From NCBI RefSeq assembly GCF_946184425.1, contig NZ_CAMHFP010000012.1, positions 1 through 57,867 on the forward strand: DNA of 57,867 nucleotides. Direction: 5' to 3'. Each line of letters starts with the position of its first letter. The first letter of the stretch is position 1. The notes below the pieces were generated by a model. The model saw nothing but the letters and a program-made list of their open reading frames with translations, did not search any database and was not told the origin of the DNA. The stretch is from an uncultured Methanobrevibacter sp. Its GTDB lineage: Archaea; Methanobacteriota; Methanobacteria; Methanobacteriales; Methanobacteriaceae. Made by a program: the position numbers and the translations under genes. Of the stretch, positions 1 through 10,966 are shown piece after piece.

Positions 1-1792
<1,792 letters not shown>

Positions 1793-1809
1793 AAAATTCC
1801 CCCTATAGC

Positions 1810-3354
1810 CTAATCAATCAATACATCCATACTTTCAATAACATCTATAATTTCTTGTTCATCAGAACCTTCAGAAATGTTACACATTAAAGCCAAATTC
1901 TTTACCAAACCACAGTTAGGTCCCTCAGGAGTTTCGTTTGGACATATTTTACCAAATTGAGTTGGATGTAAATCTCTTGCTTCAAAGTGAGGTTGACTTC
2001 TGGTTAACGGAGATACAACACGTCTCAAGTGAGATAATGTACCCATGTAACTAGTTCTGTCTAATAACTGACTAACACCAGCTCTTCCACCTACCCAATT
2101 ACCGGTAGCAATAGCATGTTTAATATTTTCAGTTAAAACATCACTACGAACAGCTTGCTTAATTGAAAGTTCTTTACCACGAGAAAGACTTCTTTCAAGT
2201 TGATAACTCATGTCTCTGGTTAAGTTAGTGAAAGCTACTCTGAATAAATCTTCCATCAAATCTCCAGATACTCTGAGTCTTTTATTAGTGTAATGGTCTT
2301 TATCATGAGGTTCTCTTTTCTGTTCAATAACTTCAAGCAACATTTCAGTCATTTCAGCTAAATAAATCGCTTTGTCATAACATCTTTCCGGTTCAGTACC
2401 CATATGAGGTAATAGATAACGGTTGATTACATCTGTTGCACGTTTGGTACGGTAATCCGCAGGCATGTTTTTAGCAACCCTGTTACCGATGTACCTGATA
2501 GCAGCATCCTGCATGTATTGTCTTCTTTCTTCAAGAGTCATACCATCCATTTCGTTTTGATCCAATTTTAACGCTTCAAGTGAAACTTGAATATCGTCTG
2601 CAACCATCATCTGGAAGTTATTGTCATCTGAGATTGCTGTGATGATTTCTTCATCTGTAGCTAATCCAAGAGCCCTCAACAGGATAACTAATGGAATTTC
2701 TCCTGGAAGATATGGGAATGAAATTCTTAAAAATACTCCGTTTTTACGTGGTTTTTTATATTCTAAAGTAATTCTAGCTCTGAAACCACTTTTAATTGAA
2801 GTTACAACAGCCTTAGCATGTCTGTCTTCAACTTCATCCAAACGTTCAAGAATGATTTTATTCGGAGCAATCTCCTCCATTGTAACAACAGCCCTTTCAG
2901 AACCGTTTACAATGAAGTAACCTCCCAAATCTTGAGGGTCCTCATGTTTTTCAATTAATTCTTCAGCAGTAAGACCATTAAGATGGCAAATGTCAGACTT
3001 GAGCATAACTGGCAATTCACCAATGTATACTTCTTCCAAAGGATTATCTTCTCCTTCTTCATTCAATGCCATTTCAAGGTACATATCTGCAGAATAATTT
3101 AAATTTCTAAGTCTTGCTTCAGTTGGGTCAATAATACTGCTTGATCCATCTGCTTCTTTATTAGATGGTTTTTCAATACGTACTTTACCAGTTTTTAAAG
3201 TGTATTTTCCATCATCTAATGTAATAGGTTCAGTAATATCAATGATATTTTGAATCCTATTATTTACAAAGTCATTATATGATTTAATATGGTGATCTAC
3301 TAAATCATATTTATCGAAAAATGCATCAACTAATTTCCAATTATTCTCTGTCAT
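1810..3354 (-). CDS. rpoB2: DNA-directed RNA polymerase subunit B'' (RpoB2)
   Basis: N-terminal half of the split archaeal RNA polymerase B subunit, 514 residues, the normal size for B''. It carries the protrusion and lobe regions and ends just after the conserved fork sequence ETPEGPNCGLV near residues 473-483. ATG start with SD GGAGG seven bases upstream (GGAGGAAGTCC then ATG). Immediately upstream is a near-palindrome, AGCGTTTACGTAAATGCT. rpoH lies 242 bp upstream on the same strand, so the order rpoH-rpoB2-rpoB1 is the usual archaeal one. The leader between rpoH and rpoB2 is unusually long and contains a tiny ORF and a hairpin (separate entry). Function is certain from conservation. Confidence 0.97.
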   Translation of the reverse strand: MTENNWKLVDAFFDKYDLVDHHIKSYNDFVNNRIQNIIDITEPITLDDGKYTLKTGKVRIEKPSNKEADGSSSIIDPTEARLRNLNYSADMYLEMALNEEGEDNPLEEVYIGELPVMLKSDICHLNGLTAEELIEKHEDPQDLGGYFIVNGSERAVVTMEEIAPNKIILERLDEVEDRHAKAVVTSIKSGFRARITLEYKKPRKNGVFLRISFPYLPGEIPLVILLRALGLATDEEIITAISDDNNFQMMVADDIQVSLEALKLDQNEMDGMTLEERRQYMQDAAIRYIGNRVAKNMPADYRTKRATDVINRYLLPHMGTEPERCYDKAIYLAEMTEMLLEVIEQKREPHDKDHYTNKRLRVSGDLMEDLFRVAFTNLTRDMSYQLERSLSRGKELSIKQAVRSDVLTENIKHAIATGNWVGGRAGVSQLLDRTSYMGTLSHLRRVVSPLTRSQPHFEARDLHPTQFGKICPNETPEGPNCGLVKNLALMCNISEGSDEQEIIDVIESMDVLID

Positions 3355-3419
3355 GGACTTCCTCCAGCATTTACGTAAACGCTATAAAAATAATTAACTA
3401 AATAAAAGTAAATAATAAG

Positions 3420-3484
3420 ATAGGTAAAAACCTAACATCTAATTCATTTAATCATTATTCTTAATTTACTCATAACTATCTCCT
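3420..3484 (-). promoter_or_regulatory. rpoB2 leader: 9-codon ORF plus hairpin, possible attenuator
   Basis: The 242-bp gap between rpoH and rpoB2 holds, on the minus strand, SD AGGAGATA followed five bases later by ATG at 3473. This opens a 9-residue ORF, MSKLRIMIK, stopping at 3446-3444. Just downstream is a short hairpin (TAGGT-TTTT-ACCTA, about 3421-3434) followed by a T-rich stretch, and then rpoB2. The arrangement resembles a translated leader with an attenuator. This is inference only: the stem is just 5 bp and no such control is established for archaeal rpo operons. Otherwise the gap is AT-rich with no gene. Confidence 0.3.
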
Positions 3485-3596
3485 ATAAGATAATTCCTCT
3501 CAAACTAAGTTAAATTTATTATAATGAATTTCTAAAAACAAAAAAACACAGAAATTAAACTATATTAAATTTCACTACTCTAAAATTATATTAAAA

Positions 3597-3830
3597 TTAA
3601 TCTTCTACTATCCTATAAGTAACAAACACACCAGCAGTTTGACTTTCACGAGTAATTCTTAAAATATCTCCTGGTTTTGCTTCAATAGCTTTTACCACAG
3701 GATCTTCAGATCTAATTTTAGGAAGATTTTTAAAATCATACTCAACATCACTAAATTCATCAGCAATTTCTTCTTCGGTCATGATTTCATGTGTTGGTAC
3801 AAGCATATGGTCTTGAATATCAATTTTCAA
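3597..3830 (-). CDS. rpoH: DNA-directed RNA polymerase subunit H
   Basis: Small archaeal/eukaryotic-type subunit (homologue of the Rpb5 C-terminal domain) that joins the RNA polymerase jaw; 77 residues, the usual archaeal length. Conserved features read clearly: DHMLVPTHEIM near the N-terminus, then LPKIRSEDPVVKAI and PGDILRITRESQTAG, ending VTYRIVED. The start is TTG at 3830-3828 preceded by GGAGG (SD about 9 bases upstream). An A/T-rich box (TTTATATTTTAA on the minus strand, about 3857-3868) lies between this gene and tRNA-Lys and could be its own promoter. It is the first gene of the rpoH-B2-B1 order. Confidence 0.95.
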   Translation of the reverse strand: MKIDIQDHMLVPTHEIMTEEEIADEFSDVEYDFKNLPKIRSEDPVVKAIEAKPGDILRITRESQTAGVFVTYRIVED

Positions 3831-3874
3831 ATTATTTTCCTCCAGATAGAAAAGTTAAAATATAAAATTAGAAA

Positions 3875-3948
<74 letters not shown>

Positions 3949-3977
3949 ATAAGATATTTATCATCAAGTATTCGAAG

Positions 3978-4049
3978 CGCCCTGGCCGGGATTTGAACCC
4001 GAGTCGCGGGCTCGACAGGCCCACATGATAGCCCCTACACCACCAGGGC
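3978..4049 (-). tRNA. tRNA-Asp (anticodon GUC)
   Basis: A 72-nt cloverleaf on the minus strand with acceptor GCCCTGG/CCAGGGC, anticodon loop CTGTCGA, T loop GGGTTCAAATCCC and discriminator G. CCA is not encoded. Confidence 0.94.
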
Positions 4050-4183
4050 ATAGAAATACTAAACGATAATGTGTAATAATACACTATCTAATAATTATTT
4101 ACATCATCATATATAAATGTTTTGGAAAATCATAAGATTTCACAAAAAAATAATCTATGACATCAAATAAATAATTATTCAAA

Positions 4184-4260
<77 letters not shown>

Positions 4261-4261
4261 A

Positions 4262-4336
<75 letters not shown>

Positions 4337-4452
4337 ACACACAATAATGTATGCAGATAACATACTAATAATAATATACATTTACAAGTATATAAATGTT
4401 TCTATAATCTTAACATAATATGCAAAAATTTATAGCAACACTATAAATTAAA

Positions 4453-4526
<74 letters not shown>

Positions 4527-4608
4527 TTAATTCTATATTATAGAACAATCAAATTTATGTAAAAAGTAGTTTAAATACTTTACTATAAATCACTCCAAAA
4601 GATGTGAA

Positions 4609-4620
4609 ATTATAAATATT
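4609..4620 (+). promoter_or_regulatory. TATA box for thiM, probable leaderless transcript
   Basis: An A/T box, TTATAAATATT, lies about 24-30 bp before the thiM ATG at 4642, and no SD precedes that ATG, which suggests a leaderless mRNA. A second box, GTTTAAATACTTTA (4569-4582), could give a 35-40 nt leader. I looked for a TPP riboswitch here and found none. Confidence 0.4.
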
Positions 4621-4641
4621 AAATAATATATATAAAAAAAT

Positions 4642-5505
4642 ATGACAAATCATGATAAATTAATAGCCAATATTGAAAAAACATTGCTAGAAATTAAAGA
4701 AAGAAATCCATTAACACACTGTATAACAAATTCAGTTACAATTAATGACTGTGCTAATGCAGTTCTTGCCATAGGAGGATCACCATTTATGGCAGAAGAT
4801 GCAGAAGAACTTGCAGAAGTTGTAGCAATAGCAGATGTACTGGTAATAAACATAGGGAAACTAAGCAAAGAACAAATCAATTCAATGAACGTAAGTGCAA
4901 AAGCAGCAAATGAAACTAATACCCCAATAGTCTTGGACCCAGTTGGAGTGGGAGTAACTGAACTTAGGAACAGGACAACATTGAACTTAATCAACAATTA
5001 CGATATCGCTGCAATACGCGGAAACATAAGTGAAATAAAATCAATCGCAAAATTAGTCGGAGTCATTGATGAAAACAATACTGCAAAAGGTGTTGACGTG
5101 AATGTTGACGACATCATCACAGAGGAAAATCTATCTGCAAATGGTGAAATCATAAAAGAACTTGCAAACAAATTAAATACAACTATTTTAGCAAGCGGTC
5201 CAATCGATATCCTAAGCGATGGAAAAACAACCATAGCAATTGATAATGGTGATGACATGATGCCATTGATTACTGGTAGCGGATGCATGTTATCCTCAAT
5301 CGTTGGAAGCTGTGTTGGAGGATCTACACCATTAGAAGGAACATTAGTGGCAATTTTAGCAATGAACCTTGCAGGAGAAAAAGCAAGGGCAAAAGTTGAA
5401 GAAAGAAATGAAGGTACAGGTTCATTCAGAACATATCTGATAGATTACCTTTACAAAACTAATGCTGAAAGCTTAATTAATGAATCAAACATCAAGATAT
5501 TATGA
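4642..5505 (+). CDS. thiM: Hydroxyethylthiazole kinase ThiM
   Basis: Phosphorylates 4-methyl-5-(2-hydroxyethyl)thiazole with ATP, a salvage step for the thiazole half of thiamine, in the cytoplasm. 287 residues, slightly longer than bacterial ThiM (about 265). The ribokinase-like fold is supported by NPLTHCITNSVTIND (22-36), GGSPFMA (45-51), VLDPVGVG (97-104) and TGSGCMLSS (211-219), with Cys215 in the position of the family's active-site Cys. The stop overlaps the start of thiE in an ATGA (4 bp), so the two genes are translationally coupled and supply the two sides of the thiamine phosphate reaction. No riboswitch is seen upstream. Confidence 0.95.
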   Translation: MTNHDKLIANIEKTLLEIKERNPLTHCITNSVTINDCANAVLAIGGSPFMAEDAEELAEVVAIADVLVINIGKLSKEQINSMNVSAKAANETNTPIVLDPVGVGVTELRNRTTLNLINNYDIAAIRGNISEIKSIAKLVGVIDENNTAKGVDVNVDDIITEENLSANGEIIKELANKLNTTILASGPIDILSDGKTTIAIDNGDDMMPLITGSGCMLSSIVGSCVGGSTPLEGTLVAILAMNLAGEKARAKVEERNEGTGSFRTYLIDYLYKTNAESLINESNIKIL

Positions 5506-6122
5506 ACAATATAGATTTATCACTATACCTCGTTACAGACAATAGTGACGATGTGGAAAAGTTCCTGAACACTATTGAAGAAGGAATAAAAGGTGGAGTC
5601 AGTGTAGTGCAAATCAGAGAAAAAACAGCAGATACACTTGATTTCTATGAATTGGCAATGAAAGTTAAGAGGATTACATCAAAATACAATGTTCCACTAA
5701 TCATAAACGACCGCGTGGATGTTGCTCTGGCCATTGATGCTGATGGAGTTCATGTAGGCCAGACAGACATGCCATGTGACGTTACAAGAAAATTAGTCGG
5801 AAATGACAAGATTGTAGGTGTTTCAGCAGCAACTATCGAAGAAGCGAAAAAAGCTGAAAAAGATGGAGCAGATTACATTGGAACCGGAGCAGTATTTCCA
5901 ACAGCAACCAAAGATGATGCGCCATCAATCACTAAAAAAGATTTATCAGAAATAGTCAAATCCATAAATATTCCAGTCGTAGCAATAGGAGGTATTAACT
6001 TAGACAATGCCAGCGAATTAAAAGACACTGGAATAGCAGGACTGTCTGTCGTAAGTGCAATTATGAGTTCTGACAATCCCAAAGAATCATCCGAAGAGCT
6101 ATTGAACATTTTCAATAGCTAA
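5502..6122 (+). CDS. thiE: Thiamine-phosphate synthase ThiE
   Basis: Joins hydroxymethylpyrimidine pyrophosphate with thiazole phosphate to give thiamine monophosphate; a TIM-barrel cytoplasmic enzyme. 206 residues, normal length. Typical elements: YLVTDN near the N-terminus, VVQIREK (35-41), LIINDRVDVALAIDADGVHVGQ (strands with the Mg/diphosphate-binding Asp), TGAVFPTATKDDA and PVVAIGGIN. It overlaps thiM by 4 bp and is followed by an A/T-rich 42-bp gap before the convergent pgk gene. Confidence 0.96.
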   Translation: MNNIDLSLYLVTDNSDDVEKFLNTIEEGIKGGVSVVQIREKTADTLDFYELAMKVKRITSKYNVPLIINDRVDVALAIDADGVHVGQTDMPCDVTRKLVGNDKIVGVSAATIEEAKKAEKDGADYIGTGAVFPTATKDDAPSITKKDLSEIVKSINIPVVAIGGINLDNASELKDTGIAGLSVVSAIMSSDNPKESSEELLNIFNS

Positions 6123-6164
6123 ATTTAATTATTTTAAAAAAAAAGATATAAAAAATAAAAAAAA

Positions 6165-7379
6165 TTATTTTTTACAATTTTTAAGAGCCTCCACAGCAGC
6201 AAGTTCCTTTCCTGCAAGCATACTAATGCATGCCCCACCACCACTACTTAAATGACTCATATTGTCTTCTAATCCAAGGCCAGCAGTAGCCGCTGCAATA
6301 TGACCACCACCAATAAGTGTAAATCCTTTAGAGTTAGCCATTGCATTGATCAAATCTTCTGTTCCCATTGCAAATTTAGGGTCTTCAAATACCCCCGCAG
6401 GACCATTTGCAAAGATATACTTGGCATCCCTGATTTCTCTTGCATAATAATTAATAGTTTTTACGCCAATGTCAAATATGGATTTATTTGGAATTTCCCT
6501 AAAGTCAATGTCAACCCTTTCGCCATCAAGTTCACATGCAACATCAATAGGATATTTAACTTTATCTCCAAATCTGTCAATTAAATCCTTTGCTTTGTCA
6601 ACCATGCCCCTATATCCCCTGCTAGCAATGAAATCCTTATTGACCTGACCTATGTCAACACCTGCAGCCCATAAAACAATATTTCCAACAATACCTGTTG
6701 TTAAAATTGAATCAGCAGTGCCGTTGCTTAAAACATTTTCCATAACATCAATGGAATCTTCAGGTTTCATTCCTCCAAGCAGGAATACACAAGGATGTTC
6801 AACATTATCCAAAGCATCCTGAATAACTGTCAATTCTTTTTCCATTACACGACCTGCAGCAGAAGGAGTGTCCACAGTAAAACCTACCAATGATGCCTGA
6901 GACCTGTGAGCAGCAGCAAAAGCATCATTTACGAAATAATCAATTAATGGAGATAAATGTCTTACAAGTAAAGTCTTTGACTGTTCTTCAGGAGTTCTTG
7001 AAAGGGATTCTTCAGAGAAGAAACGAACATTTTCAAGTAATAATATTTCATGAGATTTTAAAGATTTTATAGCTTCCTTTGCAGCACTGGAGAATAATGA
7101 ATCAACATATTTGACTCTTAAATTTAATATATCAGACAATGCTTCGGCATGCTGAGACAAAGTTGTGAAATCCTTTTTACCAGGACGGCTTTGATGGGCA
7201 AGAAGTACAACCTTAGCCCCTTTGTTGGACAATTCTTTAACTGTTTGGGCATGTAATTTTAATCTAGTATCATCCAATATGATTCCAGAACTTGGATCTA
7301 CCGGAGAGTTAATATCAATCCTGACCAATACAGTCTTATCTTCTATATCAAAATTATCAATTGTATTAAATTCCACCAT
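6165..7379 (-). CDS. pgk: Phosphoglycerate kinase
   Basis: Interconverts 1,3-bisphosphoglycerate and 3-phosphoglycerate with ADP/ATP, used mainly in gluconeogenesis in hydrogenotrophic methanogens. 404 residues. Family motifs: VLVRIDINSPVD (18-29, substrate-binding N-domain), AHQSRPGKKDF, LLLENVRFFSEE, FVNDAFAAAHRSQ and a C-terminal GGGHIAAAT/LSSGGGACIS nucleotide-binding region. It follows tpiA by 13 bp on the same strand, so the two triose-phosphate genes form an operon. It ends 42 bp from the convergent thiE. ATG start; an alternative GTG is codon 2. Confidence 0.97.
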   Translation of the reverse strand: MVEFNTIDNFDIEDKTVLVRIDINSPVDPSSGIILDDTRLKLHAQTVKELSNKGAKVVLLAHQSRPGKKDFTTLSQHAEALSDILNLRVKYVDSLFSSAAKEAIKSLKSHEILLLENVRFFSEESLSRTPEEQSKTLLVRHLSPLIDYFVNDAFAAAHRSQASLVGFTVDTPSAAGRVMEKELTVIQDALDNVEHPCVFLLGGMKPEDSIDVMENVLSNGTADSILTTGIVGNIVLWAAGVDIGQVNKDFIASRGYRGMVDKAKDLIDRFGDKVKYPIDVACELDGERVDIDFREIPNKSIFDIGVKTINYYAREIRDAKYIFANGPAGVFEDPKFAMGTEDLINAMANSKGFTLIGGGHIAAATAGLGLEDNMSHLSSGGGACISMLAGKELAAVEALKNCKK

Positions 7380-7392
7380 TTATCTCACATCA

Positions 7393-8061
7393 TCATAATT
7401 TACTTACCAAATCAAGCAAAGCGTCTTTAGGACTTTCAGCCTTAATAATTCCTGATGCAAGCAATACTCCATCTGCACCCAAATCCATTGCAGCTTTCAT
7501 ATCATCACCAGTTGTTATTCCTGCACCACATAAAACTTTAATATTCTTATTAATATCTTTTACTTCTTTTACTGTGTCTTCAACAACTTCAGGTTGAGCT
7601 TGTGAAACTGGAATTCCAGTACCAATTAATTCAGGAGGTTCAACAGCCACTGCATCCGGTGCAAGTGCTGCTACAGCCTTAGAAGTTTCAATATTATTAG
7701 TGCAAACACATGATTCAATTTCATTAGCCCTGCACATTTTTACAACTTCATCAATATCTGCCAATTTCATCCTATTTTCCGAATGGTTAATTAAAGAACC
7801 GCTGATTCCAGCATCAATTAATGTATTAATCAGGTTGGATCCAGTATGGCCCCCCGGAGAAATCGGATCAATATGCTGTGCAAAAATAGGAAGAGAAGTT
7901 TCCTCACTTATTCTATAAATATCTGCTGCCTGAGGAGCTGCAACCATAGTGATTCCAGACTCACTTGCAGCACTTTCCAAGTCATGTGCAAGTTTTAATG
8001 CATTTATACCACTTGATTCCAAATAAGTTTTATAATTTAATATCACAATTGGTGTGTCCAT
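7393..8061 (-). CDS. tpiA: Triosephosphate isomerase (archaeal type)
   Basis: Interconverts dihydroxyacetone phosphate and glyceraldehyde 3-phosphate. At 222 residues it is the short archaeal form (bacterial and eukaryotic enzymes are about 250). Catalytic elements are present: NYKTY at the N-terminus (substrate Lys), QHIDPISPGGHTGS (catalytic His), VAVEPPELIGTG (catalytic Glu), and CGAGITTGDD plus GADGVLLASGI for phosphate binding. It is upstream of pgk in the same operon, and the R-M pair upstream ends 47 bp before it on the same strand. Confidence 0.97.
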   Translation of the reverse strand: MDTPIVILNYKTYLESSGINALKLAHDLESAASESGITMVAAPQAADIYRISEETSLPIFAQHIDPISPGGHTGSNLINTLIDAGISGSLINHSENRMKLADIDEVVKMCRANEIESCVCTNNIETSKAVAALAPDAVAVEPPELIGTGIPVSQAQPEVVEDTVKEVKDINKNIKVLCGAGITTGDDMKAAMDLGADGVLLASGIIKAESPKDALLDLVSKL

Positions 8062-8108
8062 AATAATCCCACAACTAACTCTTTAATGAATATATTTGAA
8101 CAACATTA

Positions 8109-8987
8109 TTAAATAAATTTTTGATTAGATATTCTTTTTTCAGCCAGGTCAATATACTCCTTTTTAATTTCATACCCTATGAAACTACGATTATTTTTTA
8201 TTGCAGCAAGGCATGTTGTACCGCTGCCACAAAAAGGGTCCAGAACAACATCCCCTTCATAACTGTAAAGATTAATTAGCCTATGAGGTAATTCAACAGG
8301 AAAAGGTGCTGGATGACCTATCTTTTTAGCATTGACTGCCGGAAATGTCCAGATACTCTTTGTCCAATTAATAAAATCATCCCTTTCGATAGTATCCTTT
8401 TTAACCTGATTCCTATTTTTGGAATATGAACCCTTGGAAAACACCAAAATGTACTCATGAAAATCCCTAAGCACAGGATTGGATGCTGACATCCAACTTC
8501 CCCAGGCACATGATCCTCCACCACTTGCGGACTTGTTCCAGATAATTTCTCCCCTCATTAAAAATCCCAAATCCAACATTATTTCTATCACCATTGCATG
8601 AAGGGGAATATATGGCTTTCTCCCAATATTTGCCATATTGATGCATGCTCTGCCACCGGTTACCAATTTATTATATGTTTGGCTGAAAACGGAAGTCAAC
8701 AAATCCAAATATTCATCCAGACTCAAATCATTGTCATATTCCTTTCCCACATTATAGGGTGGAGAAGTAATCATCAGATGAACACTGTTATCAGGAATTT
8801 CTCCCATATCTTCACTGGACTTGCAATAAATCCTATTCAATTTATTGGCTTCAATGGAGTTTTCTTTGAATTCAATGTTTTTTGGAAGTTCAAAACCTTT
8901 AAACAATTTTGAACTATAAAATTTCTTTGAACTGTGAGATTCCCTCACAACAGAACCGAAAGATGCAGTTTGTGTTTTTCTAACCAA
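8109..8987 (-). CDS. DNA (cytosine-N4)-type methyltransferase of a Type II R-M system
   Basis: Methylates a DNA target to protect it from the adjacent nuclease. Motif IV TSPPY (74-78) comes before motif I DPFCGSGT (250-257), which is the beta-class order; SPPY favours N4-cytosine over N6-adenine methylation, though the motif alone is not proof. 292 residues, with a target-recognition region between the motifs. The start is TTG at 8987-8985 with SD AGAGGT seven bases upstream; no in-frame ATG occurs until codon 61. It follows the nuclease gene with a 2-bp gap, so translation is probably coupled. The recognition sequence cannot be read from the protein. Confidence 0.88.
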   Translation of the reverse strand: MVRKTQTASFGSVVRESHSSKKFYSSKLFKGFELPKNIEFKENSIEANKLNRIYCKSSEDMGEIPDNSVHLMITSPPYNVGKEYDNDLSLDEYLDLLTSVFSQTYNKLVTGGRACINMANIGRKPYIPLHAMVIEIMLDLGFLMRGEIIWNKSASGGGSCAWGSWMSASNPVLRDFHEYILVFSKGSYSKNRNQVKKDTIERDDFINWTKSIWTFPAVNAKKIGHPAPFPVELPHRLINLYSYEGDVVLDPFCGSGTTCLAAIKNNRSFIGYEIKKEYIDLAEKRISNQKFI

Positions 8988-8989
8988 TT

Positions 8990-9856
8990 TTAAGACCTCT
9001 TCAAAAGATTCAAAAATTTCAATCCCTTATCCTCATAGCTATTTTGCTCATTAGCAATTTCAACATAGTGCCCTAATGATTCCAAATCTTCCATTCCCGA
9101 GAAGAAGTTTAAATCATGGTCAAATAATATGTTCAGATGCATTTTCATCTCAGCACTGGAATCCAATCTTAAATATCCTCTTTTTGGAGTGGTTTTACGA
9201 GTATTTCCATGATTTAAAGGAAATGGATTCAAAGACCAAAATCCCTGAATGATTCCCGCACTTTTCAGATAATCCGCTTTCTTGCAAAATCCATTTGAAA
9301 GCGGTGCGTTTCCCAGAACAATTATTGGTATTTTGGAAGATTTGAAATTTGAAACCCTAATATCAATACATTTACCAATAGCTTTTAAAATCGAGTCCGA
9401 ACGTGTGAAACTAGGCTTTCCCTGATGAGTTCGAAAATCACCGATTTCAAAAATCTCCTTTGTTTTTACATCATATTGCCAGTTCCAAACTATGGACATC
9501 TTTACCTCAAATATTATTTTTACTTCACTTGGCTTTAAAATTTTTTTATTCACTGTTGCAATTACAACATCTGCAGGAGAACTTGAATTAATGCCTAAGG
9601 CAGGAATTCTGGCCTGATTTACAATATAGAGATTTTTATCATTAATCACAGATTTCAAAAGATTTTGAACCCAAATTTCAGTGTAATTTCCAATCAGAGA
9701 ATTCCGGGATTGTAATGTGGATTTTACGCCCCTATAACCCCTTGGCCAATAAGCAAAATACTTATCACCCCCACAATAGAACAGCTGATTGACTTTTGCA
9801 TCCTTAAGTGATTCAATGAAAAATAATTTTTCTTGATTTTTATTCCATAAATTCAT
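8990..9856 (-). CDS. Probable Type II restriction endonuclease
   Basis: No close family comes to mind by sequence. The call rests on context (2 bp upstream of a Type II-like methyltransferase) and on a plausible PD-(D/E)XK core: Glu60 in NYTEIW, SSPADVVIA (Asp96) and IIFEVKMS (Glu117, Lys119), the usual alternation of strand, acidic residue and ExK. 288 residues, a normal size for an orthodox Type II enzyme, with no membrane segment or signal peptide. It would cut unmodified foreign DNA. It is transcribed first, before the methyltransferase, an order that usually needs tight control; no C (controller) protein is seen nearby. The gene is A/T-rich like its neighbours. Confidence 0.72.
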   Translation of the reverse strand: MNLWNKNQEKLFFIESLKDAKVNQLFYCGGDKYFAYWPRGYRGVKSTLQSRNSLIGNYTEIWVQNLLKSVINDKNLYIVNQARIPALGINSSSPADVVIATVNKKILKPSEVKIIFEVKMSIVWNWQYDVKTKEIFEIGDFRTHQGKPSFTRSDSILKAIGKCIDIRVSNFKSSKIPIIVLGNAPLSNGFCKKADYLKSAGIIQGFWSLNPFPLNHGNTRKTTPKRGYLRLDSSAEMKMHLNILFDHDLNFFSGMEDLESLGHYVEIANEQNSYEDKGLKFLNLLKRS

Positions 9857-9987
9857 ATTAAAAACTATTAAAATTAAACATATAAATATTTTAAATATTT
9901 ATAATCACAATATTGTTCAATAATTAGTAAATTGCATCATATTTGAAAAATGTATATACTAGCAATACTAAAAATTAATGTGATTTT

Positions 9988-10905
9988 ATGTCATTCAATG
10001 AAAGCCAAATAGAAAAATTAGAAAAAAGTGGATATAGATTTGTCGGACAACATGGCCATGCAGCAGTAAAGACATGCCATTGGACACGTCAAAGTATTAG
10101 TGACAAAGGCGTTTGCTATAAAGAAAAATTTTATGGAATTCAATCACACAGATGCCTGCAGATGTCCCCTGCAGTTCCAAACTGTCAGCAGGAATGTGAA
10201 TTTTGCTGGAGAGACTTAACATATACCCAAACCAATTGGGAAGATGCCGAATACGATGACCCAAAAACAATAATCGATGAAGCTATTAAAGCTCAAAATA
10301 ATCTGTTATGTGGTTTTTATGGAAATGACAAAGCAAACAAGAAAAAACTGGAAGAGATGAAAAATCCAAACAATGCAGCAATATCTCTGGCTGGAGAACC
10401 GACACTCTATCCAAAAATTGACGAATTGATTGGAGAATTTAATCGCCGTGACTTTACAACATTTGTAGTGAGCAATGGTCAGTGCGTGGACAGATTAAGA
10501 AATCTGGAAAACGATCCATATCAACTGTACCTTTCCTTAGATGCACCTGACAAGAAAATATTCCATGATGTATGCAGACCAAGAATAAATGATGCTTGGA
10601 GTAATTTAAATGAATCACTTGAAACACTATCCAGTTTTAACTCACGTACATGTATAAGAAATACATGCGTTAAAGGAAGAAACATGGAAAAACCCGAGGA
10701 ATATGCAAAATTAATCAAAAAGGCAGACCCCGACTATGTTGAAGTGAAAGCATATATGTGTGTAGGTTCATCAAGAGACAGATTAACACTTGCCAATATG
10801 CCATTATTTGATGAAGTAAAAGAATTTGCAACAAAAATAGGAAATGAATGCGGTAAAGAAATAGTAAATGAATCCAAAATCAGCCGAGTCGTCCTACTCG
10901 AATAA
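9988..10905 (+). CDS. taw1: tRNA 4-demethylwyosine synthase (Taw1/TYW1), radical SAM
   Basis: Builds the tricyclic base 4-demethylwyosine from N1-methylguanosine-37 of tRNA-Phe using pyruvate and SAM. The radical-SAM cluster motif is CQQECEFC (Cys66, Cys70, Cys73). Three more cysteines, 30, 43 and 56, have the 13-residue spacing expected for the second Fe-S cluster of archaeal Taw1. 305 residues with no flavodoxin domain, as in archaea (the yeast enzyme has one). Conserved SLAGEPTLYP and SNGQ follow. It is alone on the plus strand, with a strong hairpin terminator candidate downstream before the convergent sucC. Confidence 0.95.
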   Translation: MSFNESQIEKLEKSGYRFVGQHGHAAVKTCHWTRQSISDKGVCYKEKFYGIQSHRCLQMSPAVPNCQQECEFCWRDLTYTQTNWEDAEYDDPKTIIDEAIKAQNNLLCGFYGNDKANKKKLEEMKNPNNAAISLAGEPTLYPKIDELIGEFNRRDFTTFVVSNGQCVDRLRNLENDPYQLYLSLDAPDKKIFHDVCRPRINDAWSNLNESLETLSSFNSRTCIRNTCVKGRNMEKPEEYAKLIKKADPDYVEVKAYMCVGSSRDRLTLANMPLFDEVKEFATKIGNECGKEIVNESKISRVVLLE

Positions 10906-10966
10906 AACTAATTTTAAAAAAATAGTATAACCTTTAAAAATTGTGTTTGATGTATAAATAGGTTGA

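Noticed and set aside
2621-2920. 99-codon plus-strand ORF
   Set aside because: Antisense shadow inside rpoB2.
4561-4641. TPP riboswitch before thiM
   Set aside because: No conserved thi-box sequences are seen, and the leader is too short and A/T-rich.
4650-5288. Minus-strand ORFs of 115 and 96 codons
   Set aside because: Shadows of thiM in the opposite strand; no SD or family signature.
8109-8987. Assigning the methyltransferase to CTAG specificity (as in some methanogen enzymes)
   Set aside because: CTAG sites are present across the window and the protein sequence alone does not reveal specificity.
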